From: Providencia sneebia DSM 19967
Lineage (GTDB): Bacteria > Pseudomonadota > Gammaproteobacteria > Enterobacterales > Enterobacteriaceae
Assembly: GCF_000314895.2 (NCBI RefSeq)
Contig: NZ_CM001773.1
Location: 1,579,950-1,643,949, forward strand
Direction: 5' to 3'
DNA: 64,000 nucleotides
How positions within the stretch are numbered: position 1 is the stretch's first letter; the number at the start of each line of letters is the position of its first letter. This document shows positions 41,838-51,317 of the stretch, in pieces. A program made the position numbers and the translations under genes. Under the pieces are notes generated by a model, which searched no databases, was not told the origin of the DNA, and saw only the letters and a list, made by a program, of their open reading frames with translations.

Positions 41838-43204
41838 TTATTCACACTGCGCAAGTTTAATCGCTAGCCCACCTTGTGAGGTTTCACGATATTTAGCATT
41901 AATATCTTTACCTGTTTCATACATGGTTTCGATGACTTTATCTAAACAAACGCGAGGATCACTGACTCGGCGTAACGCCATTCGAGCCGCATTAACCGCT
42001 TTAACGGAAGCGATGGCATTGCGCTCAATACAAGGCACTTGCACTTGCCCGCCGACAGGGTCGCATGTGAGACCAAGGTTGTGTTCCATGGCTATTTCTG
42101 CGGCGATGCACACTTGCTCAGGGCTTCCGCCCATAAGTTCTGCTAAACCTGCGGCTGCCATCGAACAAGCAACACCAACTTCACCCTGACAACCAACTTC
42201 TGCACCGGAAATAGAGGCATTCATCTTATACAGGGAGCCAATGACACCGGACACAAGAAAGTAGCGCGTATAAGAGTTTTCATTGACTGGGCGAATGAAT
42301 TTATCATAGTAAGCTAAGACTGCGGGGATAATGCCACAAGCGCCATTTGTTGGGGCGGTAACAACCCGACCACCCGCTGCATTTTCTTCGTTGACAGCAA
42401 GCGCATACATATTGATCCAATCAATGACTGCCATCGGGTCAGTGCTCGTATTGTCAGTGGTGACCAGTTGGCGACGTAATGCCGCAGCACGGCGAGGAAC
42501 ACGCAGTGGGCCAGGGAGCAAGCCTTCAGTTGTCACACCGCGCTCAATACCCGCTTTCATGACATCCCACACAGCCGTAAGATATTGAGAAATTTCGTCT
42601 TTGCTATGCAAGGCTAATTCATTTTGCATCACTAAGGCAGAAAGCGACAAGCCTGTTTCTTTACAATGCTTTTGTAGATCAGCAGCATATTTATAGGGAT
42701 AAGGAACTTGAACAGATTGATCATCTGATTGACCAAAATGTTCCTCATCAACAATAAATCCACCACCAATGGAATAATACGTTTTTTATAAATAACGTTG
42801 TCTGCATTAAATGCAGTAATTGTCATACCATTTTCATGTAATGGTAAATTGGTTGAATGAAAATTCATTCCACCTTGAGTTGGAAATTCAACTTCATGTT
42901 GACCATTTGCGAGTAATAATTTGCCACTTTCTTCGACATGGCGAATAAACGCGGGAATAGCATCTATATCAACAGTGTCAGGTAAATTTCCAGCAAGCCC
43001 CATAATAATTGCTGTATCAGTAGCATGCCCTTTACCTGTCAAAGATAAAGATCCATAAACATCAACTGAAATACGAGTTGTTGATGTCAGTATATTTTGT
43101 TGGATGAGGTCATCAATGAATTGTTTACCCGCTTTCATTGGGCCAACGGTGTGAGAACTGGATGGACCGATACCAATTTTAAAGATATCAAATACGCTAA
43201 TCAT
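41838..43204 (-). pseudogene. sdaB: L-serine dehydratase SdaB, frameshifted
   Basis: SdaB is an oxygen-sensitive 4Fe-4S enzyme that deaminates serine to pyruvate and ammonia. The first frame starts at 43204 (MISVFDIFKIGIGPSSSHTVG) and aligns to DNVIYKK, then runs into an unrelated tail. The correct frame resumes with TYYSIGGGFIVDEEHFGQ and continues to CE at the end, with NEENAAGGRVVTAPTNGACG and SGAEVGCQGEVGVACSMAAAGLAEL (partly quoted) intact, including the cluster cysteines. The break is at a run of six T at 42782-42787 (A on the coding strand), where seven would restore the frame. N-terminal wording fits SdaB better than SdaA, and sdaC lies upstream as in the E. coli sdaCB operon. Everything else looks functional, so it is either a very recent mutation or a sequencing error. 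Confidence 0.88.
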
Positions 43205-43303
43205 ATTCAGCGCTTCCTATATTAAGTATTTAATATTCTCGATGTGTTATGTCGTCTATTTCGACATCGACCAAAAAAGTGAAGAGAATTGGGTATTCAT
43301 TTG

Positions 43304-43331
43304 GGCTACCCAATATATTTATCGGGTAGCC
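43304..43331 (-). other. Intercistronic hairpin sdaC/sdaB
   Basis: GGCTACCC (43304-43311) and GGGTAGCC (43324-43331) form a perfect 8-bp stem with a 12-base loop between sdaC and sdaB. No T-run follows on the minus strand, but one follows on the plus strand. It may reduce sdaB expression relative to sdaC. Confidence 0.45.
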
Positions 43332-43373
43332 TTATTTTTTATATAACTAGGTACTAATGTGGTGAACTGTGAA

Positions 43374-44690
43374 TTAGATAAACAGTTTGTATGTTGCAGC
43401 AGAGATAGCAATTAAACCCATAATGACAATGAAGACATTGCTAATTTTGCCAGAGTATTTGCGCATTGCAGGGACTTTGCTGATCGCATACATTGGCATC
43501 AAGAATAGAATGATTGCGATAACTGGGCCACCAAGGCTTTCGATAATTTCCAAGACGCTAGGATTTAATGTTGCAACTAACCAAGTTGTGACCAACATAA
43601 AGATTGCTGTACCACGGTTTAGTTTGCGAACATCAATTGTTTTGCCTTTTGCGCGGTAAGCACGTTCAACTAGACCATTGAAACCTTCACGAGCACCTAA
43701 ATAGTGACCAAGGAATGATTTGATGATAGCAACGAATGCAATGATTGCCGCAGCAAATTTGATGAAAGGTTGGTCAAAGTAACCAGAAAGATAATCAAGG
43801 ATACTGATATTATCATGTTTTGCTTGTGCAAGGTCTGCTGATGATAAAGTGAATACACAGCTGAATACAAAGAACATCACTGTGAATACCATCAGAAGAT
43901 GTGCAGAAGCTAAAATACGTGAGCATTTTTGTTCAGCTTGATCACCGTATTCTTCACGTTTAGCAACTGAGAATGCAGAGATAATAGGTGAATGGTTAAA
44001 TGCAAATACCATGACCGGAATGGTTAGCCAGATAGTGATCCAAATACTTTGACCGCCTGTATTTTTTGCAGCTTCCGCAATGCCTTCCATTGTCAGAGTA
44101 TCAAGAACCGCACCATTCCAGTGTGGAATCATATATAAAGAGAACGCAAGAAGAACGGCAATGAATGGGAATACTAACAAACTCATGACTTTAACAATAT
44201 ATTTCTCACCGAAGGAAACAATTGCCATAATCCCACCAACTAAAATTAAAGCCAGCAACCAGCGAGGTGGTGCAGTAAAGCCCATTAATTCAGTTAGGAA
44301 TTTATGCACGTTATTTGTAATAGAAACACCGTAAACGAGCAAAATAGGGTAGATAGCGAAAAAGTAGAGAAGGGTAATCCAGTTACCTGCGGTACGGCCG
44401 AAATGTTCTTCAACAACTTCTGTAATATCGCCATCTGGTTTTGAACCAGAAAGAACAAAACGGGTTAATCCGCGGTGAGCAAAAAATGTCATTGGGAAAG
44501 CTAAGACCAGCATCAAAATAACTGGAATCAATCCACTCATACCGGCATTAATAGGCAAAAAGAGAACACCAGCACCGATCGCTGTACCGTATAGCCCTAG
44601 CATCCATACTGTGTCTGTTTTACGCCAAGCTCGTGCATCTCTGGTTTGCGAGGCTTTTTTGTCGATGGAACCAACTTGAGTTGTATCCAT
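43374..44690 (-). CDS. sdaC: Serine/proton symporter SdaC
   Basis: SdaC imports L-serine with protons. This 438-residue HAAAP-family membrane protein (E. coli 429) has about eleven hydrophobic segments. Family stretches are WMLGLYGTAIGAGVLFLPINAG (partly quoted), LAFPMTFFAHRGLTRFVLSG, VFAFNHSPIISAFSVAKREEYG (partly quoted) and IKSFLGHYLGAREGFNGL. It precedes sdaB with a 169-bp gap containing a hairpin, so uptake and breakdown of serine are co-ordinated. The long AT-rich region upstream presumably carries the control sites; Lrp and CRP act on this operon in E. coli, but I see no clear site. Confidence 0.93.
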   Translation of the reverse strand: MDTTQVGSIDKKASQTRDARAWRKTDTVWMLGLYGTAIGAGVLFLPINAGMSGLIPVILMLVLAFPMTFFAHRGLTRFVLSGSKPDGDITEVVEEHFGRTAGNWITLLYFFAIYPILLVYGVSITNNVHKFLTELMGFTAPPRWLLALILVGGIMAIVSFGEKYIVKVMSLLVFPFIAVLLAFSLYMIPHWNGAVLDTLTMEGIAEAAKNTGGQSIWITIWLTIPVMVFAFNHSPIISAFSVAKREEYGDQAEQKCSRILASAHLLMVFTVMFFVFSCVFTLSSADLAQAKHDNISILDYLSGYFDQPFIKFAAAIIAFVAIIKSFLGHYLGAREGFNGLVERAYRAKGKTIDVRKLNRGTAIFMLVTTWLVATLNPSVLEIIESLGGPVIAIILFLMPMYAISKVPAMRKYSGKISNVFIVIMGLIAISAATYKLFI

Positions 44691-45682
44691 AATAGTCTCC
44701 GAAATATAAAGTCAAAAAATGAGGCATTCTATGCGAAGGTATTTTCCTTCACTAATGTTTTAATCTTTTGGTACGAACAAATTATCGTCAAATAGAAAGT
44801 GAAGATTTTTGTTTCTGCGTAACAATCTGATTGGAAATAAAAATAAAATCGATACTAAATTCATTTTCAATCAGTTTTGTTAGTTTTATATGTAAATTTG
44901 ATAAATAGGTTTTGAGGGCGTGAATGTACACAATGTCAGGATAATTCACCGTGATCATACTCTCAAAAGAGAAAAAAGTCGTGATATCTTACATTTTATC
45001 GATTTTTGTAAATTTGTTAAGATATTTAGCTTAAGGTTAATTGATTGGTTTTTTATTAAGCTGAATATAATAATACTCACAGAAAGAGATATGTAAATTT
45101 ATATCCGGACAAAAAAATATTATTATATTAATAAATTTATTTTTCTAATTTTAATTTATTTGTATTAAGTCATTTTTTTTAAACTCACACTGATATAAGT
45201 TATTTTTTATTCTTTATTGTATTATTTAATTGACTGTTATTATTGTGTTTTTAGTGGATTTGGCAAGTGATTTCGCCGTAAATTAGTTATTATTTTTATT
45301 CAACCATGACTATAAATACTTTAATGAATTCAAACATAATTCGTAACTAAAGTTATTACTTTTTTTTCATCGCGAAAAAAAATAAAGAAACGTAACAAAA
45401 TGTTTGTTGTTTATTTGTTAATGTGATTTCAGTGTTGCTCTCTTTTTATTCATTAATAGCGCTAAAAAATAAAGATAAATATTGATACAGCTCAATATTT
45501 AAAATATAGCTAATGAACTAAATGATGTTGTTTCAGCATTCCATATTCTGTGTTATTGCATGATTGTTTGTTTTAATGAAGAAAATAAATATCTCAACTG
45601 ACAAATTTTGTTCATCAAGATATTGGGCTAACGCATTATTTGGTTATTAATAACGCGTCAACACAGTAAAAAAAGAAAGAGA
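44691..45682. other. Gene-free AT-rich kilobase upstream of sdaC
   Basis: About 990 bp without a credible gene on either strand, with long A/T tracts. The right end of sdaC transcription must start here. ybjG ends at its other side. I see no perfect inverted repeat longer than a few bases, no tRNA and no repeat family. It may hold remnants of lost genes, a small RNA, or an extended regulatory region. Confidence 0.5.
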
Positions 45683-46291
45683 TTAAGCTTGCAACCAACC
45701 TTTACGGATTAGAGCTCCAAAGACGATATGATAGAGGTGGTTAAGAGGCGCTTGAATTTTATAACCTATTGCTGACCACAATATTTGAGCCAAACCACAT
45801 GCAATAATACCTAGAATAAACGCTGCAATCATATCTAATGGCCAGTGAACACCTAAGTAAATCCTTGACCAAGCAATGGCAATTGCTGGAACTAACATCA
45901 GCAATCCAACCCAAGTTCTGAGCCAGAATAAAAATGCGAATACAAAAGTAAAGACAATTGTTCCATGATTACTTGGGAAAGATGGTGTTGGTTCATGTTG
46001 TAAGAAATTGGTACCAATTTGCATCATGAATGGTCGATCATGAGGTGCGACTAAACCTATTAGCCATGAAATAATTAATCCAATCACTAAAGCAAAGGCA
46101 GTTTTACAAACAAAAGCACGCTGGCGAGTCATATCTGGCTTCGCGCCCCAAAACCAGCATGCCACGGTAAATAGTGGGAAAAGTAGAATTAGACGTTTGG
46201 CAATAAAAGCGGCGACAGCAATAGTGCCGCTTGCTGTGTCAGGCACCGCATTGATGAGATTAAAAAGGTCAAGGTTAAATTGTTCCAGCAC
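45683..46291 (-). CDS. ybjG: Undecaprenyl-diphosphate phosphatase YbjG
   Basis: YbjG recycles undecaprenyl diphosphate for peptidoglycan synthesis and is linked to bacitracin resistance. It is a 202-residue PAP2-family membrane protein (E. coli 198). The phosphatase motifs are visible as APHDRPF, PSNHG (catalytic histidine) and SRIYLGVHWPLD. About five hydrophobic segments are present. It begins MLEQFNLDLFNLINAVPD, like the E. coli protein. Upstream DNA contains direct repeats and a PhoP-box-like sequence. Confidence 0.93.
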   Translation of the reverse strand: MLEQFNLDLFNLINAVPDTASGTIAVAAFIAKRLILLFPLFTVACWFWGAKPDMTRQRAFVCKTAFALVIGLIISWLIGLVAPHDRPFMMQIGTNFLQHEPTPSFPSNHGTIVFTFVFAFLFWLRTWVGLLMLVPAIAIAWSRIYLGVHWPLDMIAAFILGIIACGLAQILWSAIGYKIQAPLNHLYHIVFGALIRKGWLQA

Positions 46292-46337
46292 GTTAATGCA
46301 CCTCAGGAAATGGAAATCATAAAAATTAAGGTGAAAG

Positions 46338-46371
46338 GGTAAAGTCTCTTAGAGAGTAGGTAAAGTCTCTT
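46338..46371 (-). promoter_or_regulatory. 13-bp direct repeats upstream of ybjG
   Basis: GGTAAAGTCTCTT occurs at 46338-46350 and again at 46359-46371, 21 bp apart start to start (two helical turns), 47-80 bases before the ybjG start codon. Such phasing suits a regulator binding as a tandem dimer. GTAAA is also the CpxR half-site, but its normal spacing is shorter. Confidence 0.4.
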
Positions 46372-46399
46372 TATCTTAATATTTGTCAATTAAATGCTT

Positions 46400-46416
46400 G
46401 GTTGATGTTTTGTTTG
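46400..46416 (+). promoter_or_regulatory. PhoP-box-like sequence upstream of ybjG
   Basis: GGTTGA-TGTTT-TGTTTG has two direct hexamers, each matching the PhoP half-site (T/G)GTTTA at five of six positions, with the correct 5-base spacer. It lies 109 bases before the ybjG start. ybjG is known to respond to PhoP/PmrA-type signals in other enterobacteria. Confidence 0.3.
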
Positions 46417-46542
46417 CCATCGTTGTCATAAACTGACAAAAAATAATAACCATTCTGATTGGTCATATCGCAACGTTTTGAATGTCAGCCAGAGAATGGC
46501 AGTAAAAGGGGAGCAAGAAAATGGATGTGGAAAATAGACAAC

Positions 46543-46583
46543 AAAAAACCCGATAGCAATAAAACAAAAATTTGGCTATCGGG
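46543..46583 (-). terminator. Terminator on the minus strand, between grxA and ybjG
   Basis: On the minus strand CCCGATAGC / GCTATCGGG (9 bp, loop of 17) is followed by six T. It lies 200 bases downstream of the grxA stop. Either the grxA message has a long 3' end or another short transcript ends here. Confidence 0.8.
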
Positions 46584-46717
46584 CTCCTCAATATGGGGAC
46601 ATCAAAGAAAAGCAGTGGCATAACTTATGACCGACATAAAGTAAGAAAGTTCGCAAATATAGAGGAAAAAGTGATTTATTTTTTCTACTGGCGGGGAAAT
46701 AGCACAAATAGAATAAG

Positions 46718-46759
46718 CGAAGCGGGGGATTCTTTATCAAACGATGAAGTTTGCTTCGC
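46718..46759 (-). other. Hairpin just after grxA
   Basis: GCGAAGC (46718-46724) and GCTTCGC (46753-46759) form a 7-bp stem 23 bp past the grxA stop, followed on the minus strand by T-rich but broken sequence (TTATTCTATTT). It may be the first grxA terminator. Confidence 0.4.
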
Positions 46760-46782
46760 CTGAATGATTCACAAGTTATTGA

Positions 46783-47046
46783 TTATTGATAGAGTCCAAG
46801 GTGCTCTTTGGCATAAGCTTCAAAATCAGTGCAACCGCCAATGTGTTTTTCATCAATAAAAATTTGTGGAACAGTTAAAACTTCTTTGCCTATGGTTTTT
46901 GAGAGGTCTTCTTTTGTGAGGCCTTCGGCATGAATATCGACATAGCGATAGTCAAAATCATCACGTTCGTTCTTCAGTTTTTCAGCGAGATCTTTAGCTC
47001 TAACGCAATATGGGCAGCCTGGGCGACCAAAAATAACAGTGTACAT
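46783..47046 (-). CDS. grxA: Glutaredoxin 1
   Basis: GrxA is a glutathione-dependent disulfide reductase that reduces ribonucleotide reductase and OxyR. The 87-residue protein (E. coli 85) has the active-site CPYC at residues 11-14, the cis-proline segment TVPQIFIDEKHIGG and a C-terminal helix. GGAG precedes the ATG at 47046. It is divergent from ybjC, as in E. coli, where grxA is induced by OxyR; I could not identify a convincing OxyR site in the 215-bp gap. Confidence 0.95.
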   Translation of the reverse strand: MYTVIFGRPGCPYCVRAKDLAEKLKNERDDFDYRYVDIHAEGLTKEDLSKTIGKEVLTVPQIFIDEKHIGGCTDFEAYAKEHLGLYQ

Positions 47047-47261
47047 AGAATCTCCTTTTTAGACTAATTCTGATTTTATCCACAAGTTTTATACTATGCC
47101 TATATTGGAAAAGAAATAAAAGATGATTTTTCCTTTTGTTTCTATAGGTCTGGCAAATTATTCGTTAATATAGTCAAAATAATATGAATTTCGCTTCAAT
47201 ATGATGGATGATGGCAAAAGTGAAAGATAATTTGTCACCAACTGTGAGTAAGGATTAGTTG

Positions 47262-47591
47262 ATGAGTAAAAAGCCGCAGACTGAAATGAGATCACTGTCT
47301 GATCTCCCAAAGCCAATTTTAATTCTTGAAGCATTAGGAATAATTTTGCTTGTCATTGTATTACTTGCAATTAATGGCTATGTTGAATTGCCCGATGTTC
47401 TCATGCAAAAAGGCGCTTTTATTACCATGGTATTGATTGCAATAGGGTGTTTAATACCCGCAACAATCAATATTGTGTGGCGAGCAATTCATGGTTTAAG
47501 TTTTTTGGGGATTGATAATCAAAAGACATCTAAGAGCGAAAATTTACAAGATAAATCAGCAGGTCAAAAAAAGGATGAAAAGAATGATTGA
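47262..47591 (+). CDS. ybjC: DUF1418 membrane protein YbjC
   Basis: This 109-residue protein has two hydrophobic segments (about residues 20-38 and 50-70) and a charged C-terminal tail. LPKPILILEALGIILLVIVLL (partly quoted) matches the start of E. coli YbjC, LPKGVLILEFIGMMLLAVALL (partly quoted), and the position divergent from grxA is the same. Function is unknown. I chose the ATG at 47262, preceded by AAGGA; a TTG three bases earlier is unlikely. In E. coli nfsA and rimK follow, but both are absent here and ybjN comes next. Confidence 0.8.
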   Translation: MSKKPQTEMRSLSDLPKPILILEALGIILLVIVLLAINGYVELPDVLMQKGAFITMVLIAIGCLIPATINIVWRAIHGLSFLGIDNQKTSKSENLQDKSAGQKKDEKND

Positions 47592-47728
47592 TCACAGTTT
47601 TACTAGCATTTTTAGCGTTAATGTGTGAAAATCATCCACTTTTCTTGCTTTAGCATGTATGTATTATTTCACGTCACAAGCAATGTTTTTCAGTTATCAC
47701 TTTTGAGTTGAAGAAGGTTATATTATCC

Positions 47729-48229
47729 ATGGATTCTATTTGTTACCCAGACATCCCGAAATTTCGTGAATGGCTAGATCAACTCAAAACATCATATTTC
47801 GAGTGCGATTCTTGCGCTGCATTACATTTGCCTCATATGCAAAATATTGAAGGGATTTTTGATGCGAAGCTCGACATCGTCAATAATGTGTTGGTACTTT
47901 CTGCATTGGCAGAATTAAAACCAACAGCAATAGTGACATTAGTTGCCAATATTAGCCAAATCAATGCCAGCTCACTAACCGCAAAAATTTTCCTTGAGAT
48001 CAATAATGAAAACTTGCCTAAGTTGATTGTGAGCCAATCTTTTTCCCTTGAAGCGGGCATGACTTATAATCAATTTTGTCATTTTTTACAGCAAGCAGAA
48101 GACCAAATTTCTTCAATCGTCTTTGAAATCTATAGCAATAACTTGCTGTATGCGAATCACGATGAAATTGATGAAGAGGGCATAGACCTTGATGTTGATA
48201 ATGACACTCCTCCCGTAATTATTCATTAG
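47729..48229 (+). CDS. ybjN: YbjN domain-containing protein
   Basis: This 166-residue cytoplasmic protein is the orthologue of E. coli YbjN (158), which affects motility, biofilm and stress responses and has a fold like type III secretion chaperones. Matching blocks are [52 protein letters not shown] (partly quoted) and [15 protein letters not shown] chose the ATG at 47729 because it gives the E. coli N-terminal length before REWLDQL; AGAAGG lies about 13 bases upstream. The acidic tail is a little longer than in E. coli. rlmC starts 11 bp after the stop. Confidence 0.88.
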   Translation: MDSICYPDIPKFREWLDQLKTSYFECDSCAALHLPHMQNIEGIFDAKLDIVNNVLVLSALAELKPTAIVTLVANISQINASSLTAKIFLEINNENLPKLIVSQSFSLEAGMTYNQFCHFLQQAEDQISSIVFEIYSNNLLYANHDEIDEEGIDLDVDNDTPPVIIH

Positions 48230-48240
48230 TTCCCCATATT

Positions 48241-49371
48241 ATGTATTGTGAAAAATATCAGGCAGGAGAATGCCATTCCTGCCAATGGCTTGAAATGCCA
48301 GCTGAACAACAGATTGAGTTAAAACAAAAAAACTTATCCTTACTGTTACCATTTTTAGCCAAGTCTGCTTATCAAACTCCCGTATCAAGTCCACAAAAGG
48401 GGTTTCGTAATAAAGCAAAAATGGTGGTGAGTGGGAGTGTAGAAAAACCCATCTTTGGCATTATTGGTTCACATGGGGAAGCTGTAGATTTAACGGGTTG
48501 CCCACTTTACCCTGATGATTTTTTAGCTATTTTTAATGTATTAAAGCCATTCATTGCCAGGGCTGGGCTAACACCTTATAACATTGAACGCAAACGGGGT
48601 GAGCTAAAATATTTGTTACTGACCAAAAGTCAGCATACTGGGCAATTTATGCTGCGTTGTGTCTTACGTTCTGAAAAGAAACTAGAACAATTAAAAAAAT
48701 CATTGGGTTGGTTACAAGAACAGTTACCTCAATTAGCTGTGATCACTGTGAATATTCAGCCAATTCATATGGCAATTCTTGAAGGTGAACACGAAATTTT
48801 TCTGACGGAGCAGCATGCTTTGCGGGAAGAATTTAATCGAGTTCCACTATTTATTCGACCAAATAGCTTCTTTCAAACAAACCCAGTCGTTGCAGCAAGC
48901 TTATATCAAACCGCACGTGAATGGGTAAGAGAACTTAATATCACAAGTTTATGGGATCTCTTTTGTGGTGTCGGCGGTTTTGGGCTGCATTGTGCTGAAA
49001 AGAATACAAAGTTAACTGGAATTGAAATTAGCGCGCCTGCAATAGCAAGTGCAAAACTTTCAGCCCAAGAGTTAGGGTTACAACAAGTTGAATTTCAAGC
49101 ACTAGATTCAACCAAATTTGCAGTTCATAAAGCGGATGTCCCGCAATTGGTTTTGGTTAATCCACCAAGACGAGGCATTGGCAAAGCACTATGTGATTAT
49201 TTAGCGAATATGCAACCTGATTATATTTTATATTCAAGTTGTAATGCTCAAACAATGGCAAAAGATATTGAACATTTGACGGGGTATCAAATCGCTAAAA
49301 TACAATTGTTCGATATGTTTCCACATACTGCCCATTATGAAGTGTTGGCACTATTAGTTAACCGGAAATGA
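48241..49371 (+). CDS. rlmC: 23S rRNA (uracil-747-C5)-methyltransferase RlmC
   Basis: RlmC (RumB) methylates U747 of 23S rRNA using S-adenosylmethionine. The 376-residue protein (E. coli 375) binds a 4Fe-4S cluster through Cys3, Cys11, Cys14 and Cys87, all present. The methyltransferase domain shows [34 protein letters not shown] and the catalytic cysteine in [12 protein letters not shown]. In E. coli it lies between ybjO and artJ; here an amino-acid ABC operon and then artPIQM follow. Confidence 0.95.
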   Translation: MYCEKYQAGECHSCQWLEMPAEQQIELKQKNLSLLLPFLAKSAYQTPVSSPQKGFRNKAKMVVSGSVEKPIFGIIGSHGEAVDLTGCPLYPDDFLAIFNVLKPFIARAGLTPYNIERKRGELKYLLLTKSQHTGQFMLRCVLRSEKKLEQLKKSLGWLQEQLPQLAVITVNIQPIHMAILEGEHEIFLTEQHALREEFNRVPLFIRPNSFFQTNPVVAASLYQTAREWVRELNITSLWDLFCGVGGFGLHCAEKNTKLTGIEISAPAIASAKLSAQELGLQQVEFQALDSTKFAVHKADVPQLVLVNPPRRGIGKALCDYLANMQPDYILYSSCNAQTMAKDIEHLTGYQIAKIQLFDMFPHTAHYEVLALLVNRK

Positions 49372-49720
49372 GATTAAGCCATGACTTTCAAATTTCGACT
49401 TTTCAGAAGGTAATGGTTTTTCTTTTTTAAACAAATAATTACGCTATCGCCAAATCAGTTTAAAAATACGCTAAAACAAGATAAAGTTTTTTTGTACAAT
49501 ATTGATGTTGAAAAACTAATTTTTAGTTCCTCTCTTTTCTATATTTCCCATTCTAAAATCTACTGGTTGCATTGAGTTGTATTCATAATGAAGGCGTGAT
49601 TAGCCTTCAATATTCATTAGATACAAAATAATTCAGCGATAAATGATAAATATCATTTGCTTGCCTCTTTGATTTTATGTATTTTTATTCACTATAAATG
49701 CATAATTAAAGAGAGTGACG
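49372..49720. other. Region between rlmC and the amino-acid ABC operon
   Basis: No gene was seen. A 7-bp hairpin (TGAAGGC at 49589-49595, GCCTTCA at 49603-49609) may end the rlmC transcript. The right end presumably holds the promoter of the ABC operon; a TGCATAATTA sequence there resembles half of an ArgR box but is not convincing. Confidence 0.4.
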
Positions 49721-50488
49721 ATGTTTAAAAAATTTGTTTTTGCTGGCTGTATGGCTTTTGCTGCTTTTACTGGGAATGTTTATGCCAAGGAAAGTTATAC
49801 TGTTGGTGCGGGCGGGACTTATCGCCCGTTTGAATTTGAAAATAGTCAAAAGCAACTTGAAGGTTTTGATATTGATATTATTCAAGCTATTGCTGAAGCC
49901 GAAGGATTCGATGTTAAATTAGTTAATACGCCTTGGGAGGGTATTTTTGCTACTTTATCTTCAGGCGATAGGGATATTATTATTTCGGGTATTACGATCA
50001 CGGATAAACGTAAAAATATGGTCGATTTTTCTAATCCCTATTTTCCCGCAGAACAAGCTATTGTGATTAATGAAGCGCTGAATGTAACCGATTTAAATAG
50101 TTTGAAAGACTTGAATGTAGGTGTTGTTAATTCAAGCACGGGAGATATTGTTGTCTCTGAAGTGAAAGGTAAAAATAACACCGCAATTAAACGCTTTGAT
50201 AATACGCCACTACTTTTACAAGAATTGTATGAAGATGGTATTGATGCCGCAGTAGGTGATGTTGGTGTGATTAAATATTATATCAAAACGCATCCAGAGA
50301 AAAAATTTAAGCTGATTTATGACAACCATTTCGAAAAACAATATTTTGGTATTGCTGTAGCGAAAGGAAACAGTGAATTACAACAAAAGATCAACCAAGG
50401 CTTAAACACCATTATTGAAAATGGTACATATAATAAAATTTACCAAAAATGGTTTGATGAAAACGTTCCAGAATTACCAAAAAAATAG
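49721..50488 (+). CDS. Amino-acid ABC transporter periplasmic binding protein
   Basis: This 255-residue protein starts with a signal peptide of about 22 residues (FVFAGCMAFAAFTGNVYA, cleavage after VYA). The mature part is a family 3 solute-binding protein: YTVGAGGTYRPFEFEN, LEGFDIDIIQAIAEAEGF, NTPWEGIFATLSSGDRDIIISGITIT (partly quoted), NSSTGD and the C-terminal YNKIYQKWFDENVP. The nearest relatives are glutamine/polar amino-acid binding proteins (GlnH group). The exact ligand cannot be told by eye. I chose the ATG at 49721 after AGAGAG; a GTG two codons upstream is not needed. It heads a three-gene operon with permease and ATPase. Confidence 0.85.
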   Translation: MFKKFVFAGCMAFAAFTGNVYAKESYTVGAGGTYRPFEFENSQKQLEGFDIDIIQAIAEAEGFDVKLVNTPWEGIFATLSSGDRDIIISGITITDKRKNMVDFSNPYFPAEQAIVINEALNVTDLNSLKDLNVGVVNSSTGDIVVSEVKGKNNTAIKRFDNTPLLLQELYEDGIDAAVGDVGVIKYYIKTHPEKKFKLIYDNHFEKQYFGIAVAKGNSELQQKINQGLNTIIENGTYNKIYQKWFDENVPELPKK

Positions 50489-50552
50489 GTTTATTTAATT
50501 TAAAGCCATCTTTGGATGGCTTTTTCACGTTTTAAATCAGGGTGAAATTAAG

Positions 50553-51317
50553 ATGTCTGCGTTTCGTTGGGAAATAATTGAAGAATACGCGCCGCTATTT
50601 GCTGAAGGCGCAATGATGACCATTAAGGCCACCATTGTTTGCGTTATTTTAGGATCACTATGGGGATTAACCCTCGGTTTGGGAAGAACGGCTAAAGCGG
50701 AGCAAGGTTTTTGGAAACCTATACTGCACTATTTTGTACAATGGCCTGTTCGTTTTTATGTGAGTGCTTTTCGCGGTACACCATTATTTGTGCAAATAAT
50801 GGTAGTTCACTTTGCATTGGTTCCGCTATTTATAAATCCGCGTGATGGTTTATTGGTCACATCAGGGTTGATGTCTGTTGATACAGCGCGAATGCTTCGC
50901 TCAGATTATGGTGCTTTTTTATCTTGTGTTATTGCGATCACTTTAAACTCCGGCGCGTATGTTTCTGAAATCTTTCGGGCAGGTATTCAATCTATTGATA
51001 AAGGCCAAATGGAAGCTTCTCGAGCATTAGGGATGAGTTGGGCAAAAACAATGCGCAAAGTTATTTTGCCTCAAGCATTTCGTCGCATTCTGCCACCATT
51101 GGGTAATAACGCAATCGCGATTGTTAAAGACTCCTCATTAGCTTCTGCTATTGGTTTAGCTGACCTTGCTTATGCAGCACGTACTGTTTCTGGTGCTTAC
51201 GCGACTTATTGGGAACCGTACTTAACAATTTCAATAATTTATTGGATGCTGACATTTATACTCGCTCAGTTAGTGCAATATATGGAAAGAAGGTTGGGCA
51301 GAAGTGATTTACGTTAA
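50553..51317 (+). CDS. Amino-acid ABC transporter permease (HisM/GlnP type)
   Basis: This 254-residue inner-membrane protein has about five hydrophobic segments. The family stretches [48 protein letters not shown] (partly quoted) and [25 protein letters not shown] (partly quoted) form the permease core and the EAA coupling loop. It is longer than GlnP (219) because of a loop around residues 85-110. It lies 64 bp after the binding-protein gene; a short inverted repeat in the gap (AAAGCCATC / GATGGCTTTTT around 50503-50525) may partly terminate transcription so that more binding protein is made. Confidence 0.86.
   Translation: MSAFRWEIIEEYAPLFAEGAMMTIKATIVCVILGSLWGLTLGLGRTAKAEQGFWKPILHYFVQWPVRFYVSAFRGTPLFVQIMVVHFALVPLFINPRDGLLVTSGLMSVDTARMLRSDYGAFLSCVIAITLNSGAYVSEIFRAGIQSIDKGQMEASRALGMSWAKTMRKVILPQAFRRILPPLGNNAIAIVKDSSLASAIGLADLAYAARTVSGAYATYWEPYLTISIIYWMLTFILAQLVQYMERRLGRSDLR

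Noticed and set aside
41669..41860. Plus-strand 63-codon frame after the repeat protein
   Set aside because: It spans the hairpins of the palindromic element and has no ribosome binding site or recognisable sequence; likely chance.
42700..42860. Programmed ribosomal frameshift in sdaB
   Set aside because: No known sdaA/sdaB gene uses one, and a one-base homopolymer loss explains the break fully.
46572..46763. Plus-strand 63-codon frame between ybjG and grxA
   Set aside because: It begins inside a terminator hairpin, uses a TTG start and encodes nothing recognisable.
47047..47261. OxyR site upstream of grxA
   Set aside because: An ATAG-containing stretch is present, but the spacing of half-sites does not fit the OxyR consensus.
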